A DNA stretch of 64,000 bases from positions 49,198,012 to 49,262,011 of the forward strand of contig OU342630.1 of NCBI GenBank assembly GCA_910589415.1, given 5' to 3'. Source of the stretch: Malachius bipustulatus. Taxonomy: Eukaryota; Arthropoda; Insecta; Coleoptera; Melyridae. The translations under genes were made by a program, and so were the position numbers. Positions 49,500 through 61,775 of the stretch are shown one piece after another. The stretch's first letter is position 1. Each line of letters opens with the position of its first letter. Under the pieces are notes generated by a model that saw only the letters and a list, made by a program, of their open reading frames with translations, made no database searches and was not told where the DNA came from.

Positions 49500-50065
49500 A
49501 GAAAAAGTTCTCACTTTTTTCCCTGCTTCATTTAGTTTTCTCCGGCCAAAAGCAGTTCATATAAAGTGACAGTTTTACCAAGGGAGATAAAATGTCAAAC
49601 TTTTTTGACATTAGTATCCTTCGCGGATCATTTTTAAGAGTTCTACGTATTGGAATATTGTCTGGTTCAGTTGCTTTTTTGATTTTGGCTAATTTTATGG
49701 TGAACTTCAAATTTTAAAATTTCTGGTCCTTCGTCCAGATTTACATCGCCCTGTATGTTTGCCCTGTCGTCTTCAAACAAGTCGGTTACATAGTTACCCC
49801 ATATTTCAAGAACTTCTCGTTCATTAAGAATAGTTTTCCCCGCATTTCCACTAGAAAATTAGTCGTTTTCTTTTTATACCAGCCAACAACTTCCCGAACT
49901 TTCTTGTACATGTTGAACATGTCATTTTTCATGTTTCTTCTCGAATTCTTCCTATTCCGAACATTTATCTGCCATTCACTTCTCTTTATAGGCGCTCGTG
50001 TTTTTGTTTTTATTATTTTTTTTCTGTATTCTTTCGCTTTATTTTTGCACTGTCTTCTTTGTTCT
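49500..50065 (-). mobile_element. LINE fragment, region before the RT catalytic core
   Basis: The minus-strand frame IKKATEPDNIPI matches the 'KK.K..GPD.IP.E' block of jockey/RTE-type LINEs. Upstream on the same strand, FNMYKKVREVVGWYKKK and a basic K/R-rich segment match the linker between endonuclease and RT. Stops interrupt it and the catalytic core is missing. The element is antisense within the host-gene intron. Confidence 0.7.
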
Positions 50066-51599
50066 ATAAGGTCATTCTACAAGAAGGTTATTCGTTTAAA
50101 TGAAAATAAGTGATTGGCTTATCTTCTGTTCAGATTTTTTTTTATAAAAAATATGGAACAGTTTACAGAAACGAAATTAAGTAGGCGTAGTCTGCTATTG
50201 AAAGTGCACTTATTAGACCAGTTCTTAGTTTTCTTTACTGCTTTAAGGGATAGAAAACGTACCCTTATATTACTTAATCTCACGTCACATTTTTTTAATA
50301 GTCTTCAAGAAAAACAATTCAATTACATAGCAGGATTTGCACGAATTTTAAACGAATGTTCAAACGAAAAATCATTTGAAACACCTGTTTACTTTACAAC
50401 AAAGAACACCCATAGTTCTTTTCGCACTTTTCGCATTTTCAGCCTTCGCCGACTCGAAAGTTATAATTTCTGGGTGGCACTACTGACTTTGGGATGCAAT
50501 ACATATTATAGTAGGATTAACTTTGAAAAGTCAGATGTGACGTCACACTAACCGTCCGAATTAATATTTTTAATTTCACCAGAAAATGTCAAACAGTTAA
50601 ATGTCAAGTTGTGAACGAGCGTAAATTATTGAAGGAATCATTCAAACAATGAATTGAACCGCTTACGTCAGTTTGAGAGCCACTGACAACTACATAAAAT
50701 TTATTCACGTAATGACACTCTATCCTTTGCGCTGTTAATTTAATTCTCATTCAAAACCAATGTTGACGTATACTTATTTATGCGGGATGGAGTGTTTAGA
50801 CAAACTGGACGGTTACTATAAAAACCACGTATATGAAACAAAATAAATCGAACTATCAAAAGGATGTGTATTCTTAATCGATACGTATGACTTTTTAGAC
50901 TTTATTGGACTATACGTACCTAGGCATATTTATATTCAAAAATATTGTCAGTCAGTTTCTCGGTCAGTTTTATAAAATTAAATCTCATTTTATGAATATC
51001 TGTGACATACCCTAATGTTGGTAGGTCCTTTGGCCAATTCATATTACGTCGAAATCACTGAAGCTTTGCTTTCCTCCTGCTAATATATTCTCCTAATGTA
51101 TTCTCGACTCAATCTAGTTTATTTGCTTTGATCCGTTTGTATCTCAACTAAATGAGCAGCTTAATTACAAATTATTTCGATCAGTTGTAGCTTCTTGTTT
51201 TTGACGAAATTCGGTAAAATCATGTTGTTTGATATGCATAGCATAATGGAAAGCTCTCATATTCTAGAGATTGTAATGAGGAGGAATTCAATTACGTTCC
51301 TACTCATAACTCCAGACTGTTTTGACATAATGGACCTGCTTCGATATCTGGTAAAACTTTATTTATGTCTGCGATATGTTATTGTTTTTTTTTATGATGT
51401 TGCAACTTTAAGTACTAAAAAGATTATTGTTTAAATATTAATTGAGTTTTCTTAAGTCGGTCGGAGGGAATGACTTGGAAACACGATTTGCCATATTACA
51501 ATGAGTGGAAACCCAGAGCCTTATGTGCATATCGTTAAGTGAACATAGAAATAATAATAACAACTTCGATATACCCAGTGAGATACCTCAATGGCCAGC
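50066..51599. other. Intron DNA, no gene supported
   Basis: A 145-codon plus-strand frame (50114-50551) is rich in F, L and S with no motif, and is most likely chance in an AT-rich stretch. Confidence 0.45.
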
Positions 51600-52130
51600 A
51601 ATCGGGAAGTGAATGACCACTCCGGCAATAACAAGCGCAGCAATCTGACCATCAGAAAAAATGAAGATGTACCGCGAGGTTGAAGCCTGATGATCGACCA
51701 CCAAAAAGTTAATCGCGTCTATAGGTTTGTCAGGAACTGCTTGATCGTTCAGAAAAAGATGAAAACGTCTTGTCAAGGATCATAACAGGTGATGATTCAT
51801 GGGTTTACGGTACTGATATTGAAACGAAGTTCAAATCGTTTCAGTGAGTAGGTGAAACATCCCGCGGACCCAAAAAAGCTCGCCAAGTTAAATCCAATGT
51901 CAAGGTGATGCAGAGTTTTTATGCTAAGGGTGTTCTTTACTACGAGTAGGTACCTCCGCCAAGGCTACACAGTGAACCATAATTACTACACTGAAGTACT
52001 GAAAGGTCTGAGGGGCGCTTTCCTCTCAGACCTTTCATATGTGACCTTGATTCATATGACTTTTTCTTGTACCCCCAAACTCAAAAGAATGGTAGAAAAT
52101 TTGAGATATTTCCGGTGATTAAAAAAGTTT
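51600..52130 (+). mobile_element. Mariner transposase fragment
   Basis: The plus strand reads LLDRSEKDENVLSRIITGDD followed by SWVYG, the segment with the first catalytic aspartate of mariner transposases. After a stop come PKKARQVKSNVKVMQSF and then, in another frame, LRQGYTVNHNYYTEVLKGLR, matching 'GQTVN..YY.EVLKRLR'. An upstream RSNLTIRK matches the 'RRLTIR' helix. The second and third catalytic residues and both terminal repeats are missing, so it is inactive. Confidence 0.85.
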
Positions 52131-52483
52131 TTACAGTTTTTTTACCGCTGAAGGCCCAAGGAAAAAAAATAATACGTTTCTCTTCGACCATTTAGTAATA
52201 CGTTCTTTATACTACCAATTTCAGTTAACTAATGACGTACATTCCCCATGCGATGAATGGAATGTTTATTCCCTCACCGCTTGCGATGAGGGAATGTTCT
52301 AAGCTTATCACTGCTCAAAGCTGAATTTTGACAGCTGATTTTCGGAATTCAACTCTGTGACGTCAACTAGTTAAGATAACGCCACGACTATACCTATCGC
52401 GCTGCCAGCGCACCTAACCTGACCTGACAGACAGGTCATAATAACCAGGTTAGATAATATTTATTCATGAAAATATTTAACAA
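52131..52483. other. Intron DNA with a short hairpin
   Basis: ATTCCCTCACCGCTTGCGAT(GAGGGAAT) near 52270 is a small hairpin. CCTAACCTGACCTGACAG follows near 52415. No gene. Confidence 0.5.
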
Positions 52484-53487
52484 TACAGGGTGTCCCACGA
52501 CATGACTGCCATAGCTTAAGGGTAGGTGTAGTTTTTCAAGGCGATTCAGGATCTGGTTTTGAAATTTTCCTAAGGCCCTTCGTTTCGATTATACAGGGTG
52601 ATTTGTGCAATTTGCCGAAATCTTTGATGAGCGATATCTTTTGAACAAATTGATCGAATTTAACGAAATTTGGTAGATATGCTCTACTAATGACACTGAA
52701 TACCTCGCATTTTTCGCTGACTCGAAAACTGCAGAGCCGTACTTATTTTTTTGATATCTTTCGGTTTTGTCGAAAACTTCATTTTATATGCATTTTATTC
52801 AAAGTTTGGTGCCATTTTCTAAAACTACGTGAAAAATGCTACAATTGTGGTAAAAAATACTTGGCATCATTAAACTGAATCGAGAAGAAATTTCAGTTTT
52901 TTAGTTTTTTATTCGGGATTTCAATTCATGTGTTGTTAATAATTTAAGAAATTCAAATGTGGTTTTTTAAAACTTGCGTATTTTGTAGTTATATCAAATA
53001 AATTCACTTTATCTATAGATTTAGCCAAGATTGGGGACCTTTCTACGGATTGTTTCGAGCTAAAAATAAGTTTTAACAGCAAAGTAAATAACTCAATTTA
53101 ACACATTACCACACAGACAAATAAGTATCCACATAAACGAAACAGAAAGAAAAATATCAACACAAATGTTGGGAAGAAAAACTACAATTCAGTGCAGGTT
53201 AAGGAGACCACCATCAAACTCAACACAAGTACGGCCCTGCAGTTTTCGAGTCGGCGAAAAATGCGAGGTATTCAGTGTCATTAGTAGAGCATATCTACCA
53301 AATTTCGTTAAATTCGATCAATTCGTTCAAAAGATATCGCTCATCAAAGATTTCGACAAATTTCACAAATCACCCTGTATAATCGAAACGAAGGGCCTCA
53401 GGAAAATTTCAAAACCAGATCCTGAATCGCCTTGAAAAACTACACCTACCCTTAAGCTATGGCAGTCATGTCGTGGGACACCCTGTA
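52484..53487. mobile_element. Nested palindromic fold-back element 3
   Basis: The outer end TACAGGGTGTCCCACGACAT is mirrored at 53487. An inner end, TACAGGGTGATTTGTGCAAT at 52592, is mirrored by CACCCTGTA ending at 53379. The arms are nearly identical (GGTAGGTGTAGTTTTTCAAG, AAAACTGCAG, GCATTTTTCGC), so this is the youngest-looking of the four. The 89-codon frame at 53166-53435 is only a reading of the right arm. Confidence 0.92.
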
Positions 53488-53794
53488 TATAAAATGACTG
53501 GGTGGTGGTGTGATAAAAAATGACCTCGGAGTTGCTCTCCATTCCAGAATATCCTTTATTGATAATAATTGAAATGACTGGGGATTTAGTAAAAAAACGA
53601 TAATGCAAATATCAAGAAAATAAGTCTATTGAAAAGTTTTATTTATTTTTTGAACTAATTTTAATAAATTTTCTCAAAAGGTCGAAAATAGCGTCTTCTT
53701 CGTTCTCGTGGATAATAGCTATCATTCTTCGCTCGTTGAAAAATATACTATTATGCCATTCTGTGGCCCTCTCGGGGGCCATCACACCACGCCA

Positions 53795-54065
53795 TCACGG
53801 TCTATGAGACCGATGTCGTAGTGAGTCGCTCGCGCCGTCTCGGTCTATAAGACCGTGTCACAAAGTTAATCCCACAGCGCCACGAACGTGTTTTCTTACG
53901 GACCTGCTCATGCATTTAGACCGAGTCGGCCACAGGGAACGTTTGGCACGTCCAGTTGCAAGTTTTCATTTTTACATCATTTGCATGGTGCTTTTGAGGG
54001 TGAAAACTATATATAGACCGCCAACTCGGTCTATAAGACCGAGTAAATAGACCGAGTCATTTTTT
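53795..54065. repeat. Cluster of AGACCG/CGGTCT palindromes
   Basis: CGGTCTAT and AGACCG recur about nine times in some 270 bases, three times as whole palindromes such as CGGTCTATAAGACCG (near 53799, 53840 and 54030). Two single half-sites (near 53918 and 54053) are followed by GAGTC. The stretch is GC-rich within AT-rich intron DNA. It may be the subterminal repeat block of a DNA element whose end is at 54356. Confidence 0.8.
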
Positions 54066-54329
54066 TATGTTTCATTACGCCATTTTTGGAGAGGCTGCTT
54101 CAATGAAGGGAATATACTCCAAAGAAGCAGAGAAGAGGGGGCACAATAGATCTGTAATAGGTCGCAGCGCATCTGACACCCTCAATATCAATATATACGC
54201 CATTTTTGAAAATTTTTGAAAAATGAACTTTTATTTCAACCTTAATCATAGAGTTCTATCATTGGCACCAAATGGTCCCAGGGGAAAATTTTACCCCAAA
54301 ACACCTTGGCGCTATGGGAAATATAGGCA

Positions 54330-54356
54330 AAAACTCCATGGCAGTCAACGTGTTAA
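54330..54356 (-). mobile_element. piggyBac-like terminal repeat
   Basis: On the minus strand TTAACACGTTGACTGCCATG begins with TTAA and has the CACGTTGACTGCC style of insect piggyBac-like ends. The partner end was not found, so the element, presumably including the AGACCG cluster, is partial or its other end is eroded. Confidence 0.5.
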
Positions 54357-56458
54357 TTACACGAATCCCTGAAGTTAAAATTTTTTAAATCTTTAAAATT
54401 AACCTTCATTTCGGAGGTAAACGTGATGAATCAGCCTGTACTTTGAAGGGGACCCAAACATGTGACTTCTAAATAAAGTAGATTTTGTTTTATGACATCA
54501 GACCGCGTATTATCTGTATAGACCTCGTACGTAATCTTACCAAATATTTAAACTTCGAGTGCTTTTTTTTGGAACACAAACAACTTATCTCCAGAAACAA
54601 TCGATTAAATAAATGTCGGAGATCAAGAAGAAAGTATAAATCAATGCTTGAAGGGGTACTTTAGTGAATTGCAGTACGGCAAACATAACTGCTTATTACG
54701 GTAATAATATAAAATAGGTAAATTACTGATGAAGATTTATATCTTTCGTATAACGTAATTCAGCTGAAATTGCAGCTATATATCACACTGATTGAGCAAC
54801 ATTTTCCTCATTTATTATTTAGTATTTCCAATAGCCAGTCGGTAGTTATTATCATTATCAGAACAGAGTCATATTTTAGAAATTGCTATTCAGTAGGTCA
54901 AGATTTCAATGACCAACTACCCTGGTATAACGTTCAATATCTTTAATACCTACCTTCAATAATAATTCAAGTAAATCTTATTAAATACTATAAAAATTAA
55001 TTAAAATTGTTATTGTTCTTAAATAATATTAACTTTATATCAGCTGTTGAAATGAACTTTTTTTAATTGTACAAATCGACAATGTCGTTTTATAATCCTC
55101 TCTAGTGGAAAAATTCTTTGCGAGGCATAACAATTTCGTCGAAAATTGGGTTTTCTTTGCAATCTCTAGATAAATTACGGAAACTTCATCTCCCTTACTC
55201 CGCTAGAGGCTAGAATTTCAGTCCTCTGATTCTCAGATTTCAGGCCAGTCAAATAAAAAATTTTACATTACACGATGTCACGAACAAGCGTCATGTGAAT
55301 CATAGCCCTGAAGACAATACAATTTGTTTCTACGAATACTGCGAGTTGGTTAAGATTACTGAAAAAAGTAAATTATTGTCCTAACTTTCGATTGCGCGTG
55401 TTATCACGAAATCGGTGAAGAACGATATCATCGTCGATTGAAGACAGACCTAATTCTCCCTCTAGTGGACCGACCTACTGTTTTGTCCCATTTTCTCATC
55501 TCGACAGGTTGGTATAAATTTACTTCCGTACGTATGCCTTTCTGAAACAATCTAATTTACTTTAATATACTTAAATTAGTCTTGAATAATGTTTTATTTA
55601 TGAACCACTCGGGAGCCATTATTAAATGAGCCTGTTTTTTTTTATTTAGAAATAAATGGCAGTTAAGTTTAATGAAGCGAGTTTTCAAGGCTTTTTCTTT
55701 TATTTTCTCTGTGTAGCTAAGGGAAGGTTGATATCTGAATAGAACAACGAACTTGTTTTGAATAGGCACCAGGAAACAATCAACCAATCAAACGAGGTGA
55801 TTCTGTGAAAATCGAACAAAAATATAATTATTAATCTATCATAAACGGTTGTAGAAATGAATGTAAAATACATTTCAGTAAAAGTGTATACGTAATACCG
55901 GAAACCTGTTAATACTAGCAATAAGATTAACTAATAATTCAACGACAGGAAATTCATAACTTATCTCAATAGCTATTTAAGCGTGCACAAGTATGTGGCA
56001 TACAATGTATAGGAATCGATCCAAGCAAGCAACTGTCGTCGAGACTTTCAAGATTAATGTCTTAATCCGTATCGCTATCGACCATTTTCATGAAAATTCG
56101 GGTTGTATCTTTACAAGAATAATCGTCCTCAGACTTTCGCGTTATAAAAAAGAGCTTTTTAAGTCCAATATCTAAATCATTTCAATTTACGACTGTCTAT
56201 ACAATTTCTGCATTTATTCATTAATAGTGTTCATTCATTAATTAATTCAGTGGTTCGTTTTAACCCTTATCGTTGATCTAATTTTTATGAAAGCTTGAAT
56301 TTTATTTACCTCTACGTCATCATCACTGATATGGGATCTAAATAACGAGTCAGTATAATATATTATTATAACGAGACCACTCTCGAAAAATCAGTTTGTT
56401 TCTTGAAAAATTCTATAATAGTTTCACATTTATTTGTTTGTTTACATTTTTTCATAAT
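54357..56458. other. Intron DNA, no gene seen
   Basis: AT-rich; no motif, splice pair or element end was recognised. Confidence 0.5.
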
Positions 56459-57356
56459 GACTTGGACCAAGTCTAGCGTATTTGCTTGGACCAAATACAT
56501 TATCTAGTGTAAAGTCTGTACACTGAGAGTTGTCTGTTGTGATAACTCTCATCAAATAAGGATACATCATCTCGTTATGTTTCTTACTCCTTCTATTGCA
56601 TTGCATAGTCAATCGAGTTAAAATCGGACGTATTGTCAGAAATACGTTTGAATCGTCTGCAATTCTAAAAATATGAGCGAGAGTGAGACGGAAGTATCGA
56701 CTCGCGTCTTGATACGCTTAGATTGATACGATATTACGATAAGATTGTCGTCGCTACTATCAGTAGTGTCAGTGTCAGCGGTAAATATACTAATAAGGTT
56801 TGTCTTGTGATTTGAAACGTTTTTAATACGAAATTAGCAGAACCTGTGTTATTGTACGGGGTGTGATAAACTATGAGTAACTTAATTGCGCGAATGCCTA
56901 AAAATCTATTTCCTTGTTTTGCCTGGGAAACGATTGAACTCTCTAGTACGTGGTCTTGTGGTTAAATTGCTGGAATATTTTACTTGCAAATAAGAAAACG
57001 GAGGTGTTATTCTTTCTTTTAAACGGCAACCAGCAGGTAGGTGACATGATATTTCTATCATGATGATAACAATAATTATTATGATTCTTATTTACTTGCA
57101 TTATATAATATTTGTTATGAATAAGTTGCAAGGCACTACTTCGTCAATAACTTGTCGAAATAATATATTTATAGGATATTCATTATTCCTCAACACACAC
57201 CACTGACACGAACTGCGATACCACATCTGGTTCGACTTAGAAATAAGTGTACGATTCAAATCGAATTAAATGAAATTGTTTAGTCAGAATCAGTGTGGCA
57301 TGACAACGGACAACTCTCAGTGTACAGAGAGTATTTGCTTAGACCCATTCAAGGAA
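56459..57356. mobile_element. About 0.9 kb element with separated inverted repeats
   Basis: TACACTGAGAGTTGTCTGTT(GT) at 56519-56540 is inverted at 57303-57324 with one mismatch. Outside both copies lie related TTTGCTT.GACC segments (GCGTATTTGCTTGGACC on the left, GTATTTGCTTAGACC on the right). The outer ends are uncertain. The interior has no convincing protein; a short ATG frame at 56873 is unremarkable. Confidence 0.6.
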
Positions 57357-58110
57357 ATGACACTTTCGCGACAGTTCCAGTCACATGCCAGGAATGACAT
57401 ATTGACGGAAAATGTGCGTTCTATTAAATACCAGAATGGTTCATGAACTATCTGATATTTCCAGATTGCATGGCCAGGGATATACAGGGTATCCATAAAT
57501 TAACGGGACATAGCTCAGCTACAGTTTTGCGACCTCAAGGAAAAGCGATTAAACGAAGCATATCTTAGTACAAAAGTGCTTCCTCAAGAAGTTATGGCAC
57601 CTCGAAGAAGAAAATTTGAAATTTAAAATTGTGTATATTTCGGTAACAAAAGTAGCGATCAAGCTGAAAATTGGTATACGTCACTTTCAGAGGCAGTCAA
57701 ACGATATTAGCGTCAAAGTCTTGTAGCATAATGCAGAGGGCGCTGTTGGCAGAATTTTTCCGTGTGTCGTTTATCATATTTTTTTTATTATCAACAATTT
57801 TCGTTACTACTGGTAAACTTTATGGAGCGTACGTTATTTTTACATAAAAACGTTATACTAATTTCATGTCGAGAAAATGTATCGTTTTCAAGGAAAACGC
57901 ATCTAAGCGTTTCTAAGCATGTAATGAGACCAGTAATAATAAATACAAAGGGACCGATTCGTTCTGGTTGTTTTGTGCTTCTTTTTATCTTGAAAGATTC
58001 AGTTTTCATTATACTTGTTGACACCAGCTGTCCCACAGTTATTATACTCTGGGTTGAAACTTCTTCATGAAGTTAGATTTCGTTATAAATAAAAAACCGT
58101 TCCAAGTAGT
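57357..58110. other. Intron DNA with a solitary TACAGGG end
   Basis: TACAGGGTATCCATAAATTA at 57484 looks like a fold-back terminus. No clear inverse partner was found within 1 kb, so a half-element is likely. Confidence 0.45.
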
Positions 58111-58560
58111 GATGGGGGAAAACGCTTTTTGTAAATAGCAATTGCCATCTGCTACCAGTTTAAAAAATAGCAGCTTAAAATAGCAGCTATTTAGTAGTAG
58201 GTTGTTTTTTACTTGAAATTCTCGTGTTTAACCTGTTATGTCCCCCATTCAAGTCACTTTTGAACTTGGAAGAACAGAAGAAAAGAATCTTGGCGTGTTA
58301 ATGATTCCGACAGCGGCAAATTCGACATAGTGTTCTTATTTTTTGCGGCCGATTTGAAAACGAGTGAAACCTGGGGTGGCTGACGGTTTCTTTTTTTCCT
58401 GTAAAAACTTTGCGAGTTTTCCTTTGCCGATGTTGAACATAGAAGAGGCTGTGTCACAACCGGTAAATGCATGTAATAAGTATATTTTCTCTGAGACTTG
58501 TAATCCGTTTTTGAAACGGCGAAAAATTCTACCGCTTGGTGATGTGGATTAAGTTTTAAG
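58111..58560 (+). mobile_element. Possible hAT-like remnant
   Basis: TAGTGATGGGGGAAAACG near 58111 resembles the CAGTGATGGGCAAA-type end of hAT elements. Downstream two plus-strand frames look coding-like: VNDSDSGKFDIVFLFFAADL (58.29-58.36 kb) and, in another frame, a stretch ending KRRKILPLGDVD (stop near 58552). No hAT motif is recognisable and no other end was found. The 152-codon minus frame over the same bases is probably a shadow. Confidence 0.3.
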
Positions 58561-58572
58561 TCCTTTCCCCTG

Positions 58573-58605
58573 CACACACACACACACCCACCCACACACA
58601 CATGT
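58573..58605. repeat. CA microsatellite
   Basis: CACACACACACACACCCACC with a further CACACACACA forms an interrupted dinucleotide repeat. Confidence 0.95.
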
Positions 58606-61278
58606 TTGGCCCGTTTCCGGTCGCGATCAACATAATATACGGAAAACTTGCCCATAAGAAAATTGGAGAAACTACGCCACTTCGTCAATTTTCCCTTTTT
58701 TCTGCTACTCATTAGCAGTAAGTCCCTAATAATTTTATAAAAAAATCCTCGAATGAAAAACGTGAGACTTTAATTCACTACAAATTTGAATTCCACCTTT
58801 TCCGTCGAAAAAAGCAAAATAAGTACAAAAAAATTAAATCCAAGATGGCGGAAGGTTCCTATATAAAATTTTGCTGTAAAAAAGTGATTCCATGTTCTAT
58901 ATCACGTCAAATAGAACTAAACTTTGTCAAAAAGTGCCTTATAGGATTTTTTTCAAGTCAAATTTCGTCTAAAATGATTGGACTAGGTAATATTAACGTG
59001 GCTATCACCTCGTTATCACCACGACTGAAGTTTAAAATTGTAGAATGAAGTGCTTTAAGCAGGTAATTTTTTCCGGAGGTTCCGTGCAGAGATTCCTATC
59101 GTGAGATAATCCGAGTGCTTATCAAAAAAGGTGACGGCTTATTTTTTCCAGGTGCAATTCGCCACGAAAAGATCTACTAAATCCTGGAAGTCTTGACTGC
59201 TTGGTCACAAAACAAACAGCTCTCCTAACTGGTAATGTCAAAATATAAAGATAAATCTCAACATTATCCCATCGCTTTAGTAGCACTTCATTATATCCTT
59301 TGTGGGGGTAGGTAGGTACATAATCCATACAATTATTAAATAATTATTATGAAATTATTATGATAGTGGAAAGTTTACGAGAAATAGCTTCTAATTTCTA
59401 ATTCCAACTCCACAAACGTTGTAGAATCTCGTGACAATCCTATATTAGGTTGCATAAAAAAGGATTATTTAAATGAGGTTTAATCCTCCATTATGTTACA
59501 AAGAGTTAATCTTGGATTTAATTGTGATTTTTTATTGGATATAAATAGAATTTAACCAGAAATTTATGATTATGTAGGTAGGTACCTTGAAATTTATGTT
59601 ACGTAGCGTCGTAGCGAACCAATATTCATTTGTTTTTTATACATAATGAAGTCATACTTAAATACCGTGTGGTCTAAAAGGATTAGGGGAGCCAATATAA
59701 GTATTTATCGAAGTTCGATTTTGCATAATGATTTTCCTGTCTTAACAAAATATAGATTTACGTACAGAGTTTATTCGTTTATTTCTCGTGTGTAGAATAT
59801 AAGTCAAACTTTTCAAAATTTACGATTTAGAAATAAAAAATGGCGCCCAACAAACCCTCTGTATATTATATTCTTTATTATGGGAATGTTTACATCATAT
59901 TTCTTTTTTTTACTCACCTAATTGATTAATTATTTTAATTTTCGTTTTCCACAAGCAACAAAATATGCGGCAGTGTAGGTATATTGGGTGGGATCCCGGT
60001 TACTCATGCAAATATGTTTTGCTAATTAATTGAATATTTTACATGTAGGCATATCGAGTTTATTTTACAAACAAAGATCTGAAATGATTAAAAAGCTGTT
60101 TTTTACTTGCAGGAGGGGTATCAATAATGTTTCATCAAATTTTTAAGCCATGTTATAAAAGAGTTTTTTTTTTGTTTAGTTTTAACAATTACATTATAAT
60201 GTCCTTAGTTTGCCACGTTAAAGTTTTATTTATTTTCTAAACAATCGTCTGAAGAAGGAATCCCTGGAAATGTAGGAATTATCAAATAACATACCTAATG
60301 GAATGGCTTTTAAGGCAATTTATATTATTAAACCTAAATCTGTGCGACTGCTGAAAATAATTTATCCTATTAATTTGTTGCGCTGTTAAGCTGTTTCGAC
60401 ACTAAATAAAGCACTAAACAGTGTAACTCAATAACGTCATGCACAGTGTAACACATCTAGTGCATTACCAGTTCCTTCAGTGTTTGTATTGCTTCTGTTA
60501 GCCAAAATGTACACGGTAATGCAATTTACAATAATATTGTTTCAGACTGATGGCTGAAATTGACACGCTTCCCGGGATTTACATAATTTAAGTCTAGTTG
60601 GTGTAGTAGTAATAATTATTAATAAATCTATTTTAACTTAGAACCGACTTCAGAGACTAATTACTTGATAATACAAGAAATATTTTTTGACAACCGTTCG
60701 TACACATAATATAGATATAGTTAAAGTTTTCTTCTCTCTCAGTTATATTCAATTAGACTTTAAATAAACATTGAATACTTGGAATTCCCTTGAAAATATA
60801 TTGCGAAAGCAAAGCAATATAGACTGCTCATATAGAGTCAGGAAGCTTTGATTTGCTTTCAGCATTCATTCGAATGTGAGTAACATAGTAAGTAGTGTTT
60901 CGAAACTATGAATTCTGCATCACGAGTTGAATCTAGAGACATTCAAATTTGAGTAAGTTCGTGTAGGTACCAACACTAACTTTACATCATTGATGAACGT
61001 AATAATTGAGAAATCCTGATACGCTGGGAGACTTCCTATTCAGAACGAAGTTAGGATAGGATAATTTTACCATAATATACACAATCATATACATACATGT
61101 AAATGCTAAGTTTTTATTGACAGGCTGTGTAACGCGTTAAAGTTTATTTACGCGTACCTTACCCTTACATCATTCTCTCGAGCTAAAATTATTAGCGAGC
61201 TTTTTCTTAAAAGTATTGCGAGTATATTCACGGACCCTTTATACCGGGATAGAAAGTATCACCTCAAAAATGCGTCAG
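58606..61278. other. End of the 13.5 kb intron, no gene seen
   Basis: Contains AAATCCAAGATGGCGG near 58838, a motif common to many dispersed repeats, and plain AT-rich DNA. Confidence 0.5.
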
Positions 61279-61488
61279 ACGCACAAAAATCGTCGACGTG
61301 GAACTAACGGTTCTGAGTTATTGGAAGTCCTTATTAGGTAATATTGACAAGGTCTCTGGATTGATCCAAGAAGGGACGCGTGTACCTACGACGCGCAACT
61401 GGAAGAGGAAAGCGTTGGCGGAGAGGACAGCACAGTTGGGCGTGAAGGCGGGTGAAATCGTGAACCCACGACGCGAAAAGCTCACCTG
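61279..61488 (+). CDS. Internal exon of the host-type gene (exon C)
   Basis: The acceptor GTCAG (61274-61278) has a poor pyrimidine tract. The donor ACCTG|GTGAGT is consensus. One base completes the codon left by exon B (phase 2). Then 69 codons read RTKIVDVELTVLSYWKSLLG, NIDKVSGLIQEGTRVPTTRN, WKRKALAERTAQLGVKAGEI and VNPRREKLT, leaving phase 2 again. GC content and codon use are clearly those of coding DNA. The peptide is helix-rich, with a basic second half. No known domain recognised. A GTG at 61298 lies in frame but is not a start. The gene must continue past 61489; no further exon was found before 64000. Confidence 0.8.
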
Positions 61489-61775
61489 GTGAGTCTACCT
61501 TACCTCAACTTTTATCTTTTTAGCTTTTTAGACGCCTGTATCTCTTTAAACAAAAGCACAACCGTTATTAATAGCTTACCTTAACGAAATTACTGCCAAA
61601 ACCAGTCCACCCTTTCCACTCGGCATCCTACAAGAGTTACTCCTTAGGTTAAGTAACTCATTTACCTCACCAGCTCCTGAAGTACAAATTATTCAACCAA
61701 ATTTAAACAGAATAATATGGTCAGTTAATAAAAATCATAATAAAGACTCTGACCATCATATTCCATTGTGAAAAG
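61489..61775 (+). other. Intron start after exon C
   Basis: Begins GTGAGT. No elements before the mariner copy. Confidence 0.6.

Noticed and set aside
50114..50551. 145-codon plus-strand open frame
   Set aside because: Composition dominated by F, L and S from AT-rich DNA; no recognisable domain; lies beside an antisense LINE fragment.
53166..53435. 89-codon plus frame and its 81-codon antisense partner at 53363-53608
   Set aside because: Both are readings of the right arm of fold-back element 3.
58254..58712. 152-codon minus-strand frame
   Set aside because: It reads through the CA microsatellite (VCVGGCVCVC) and is antisense to more protein-like plus frames.
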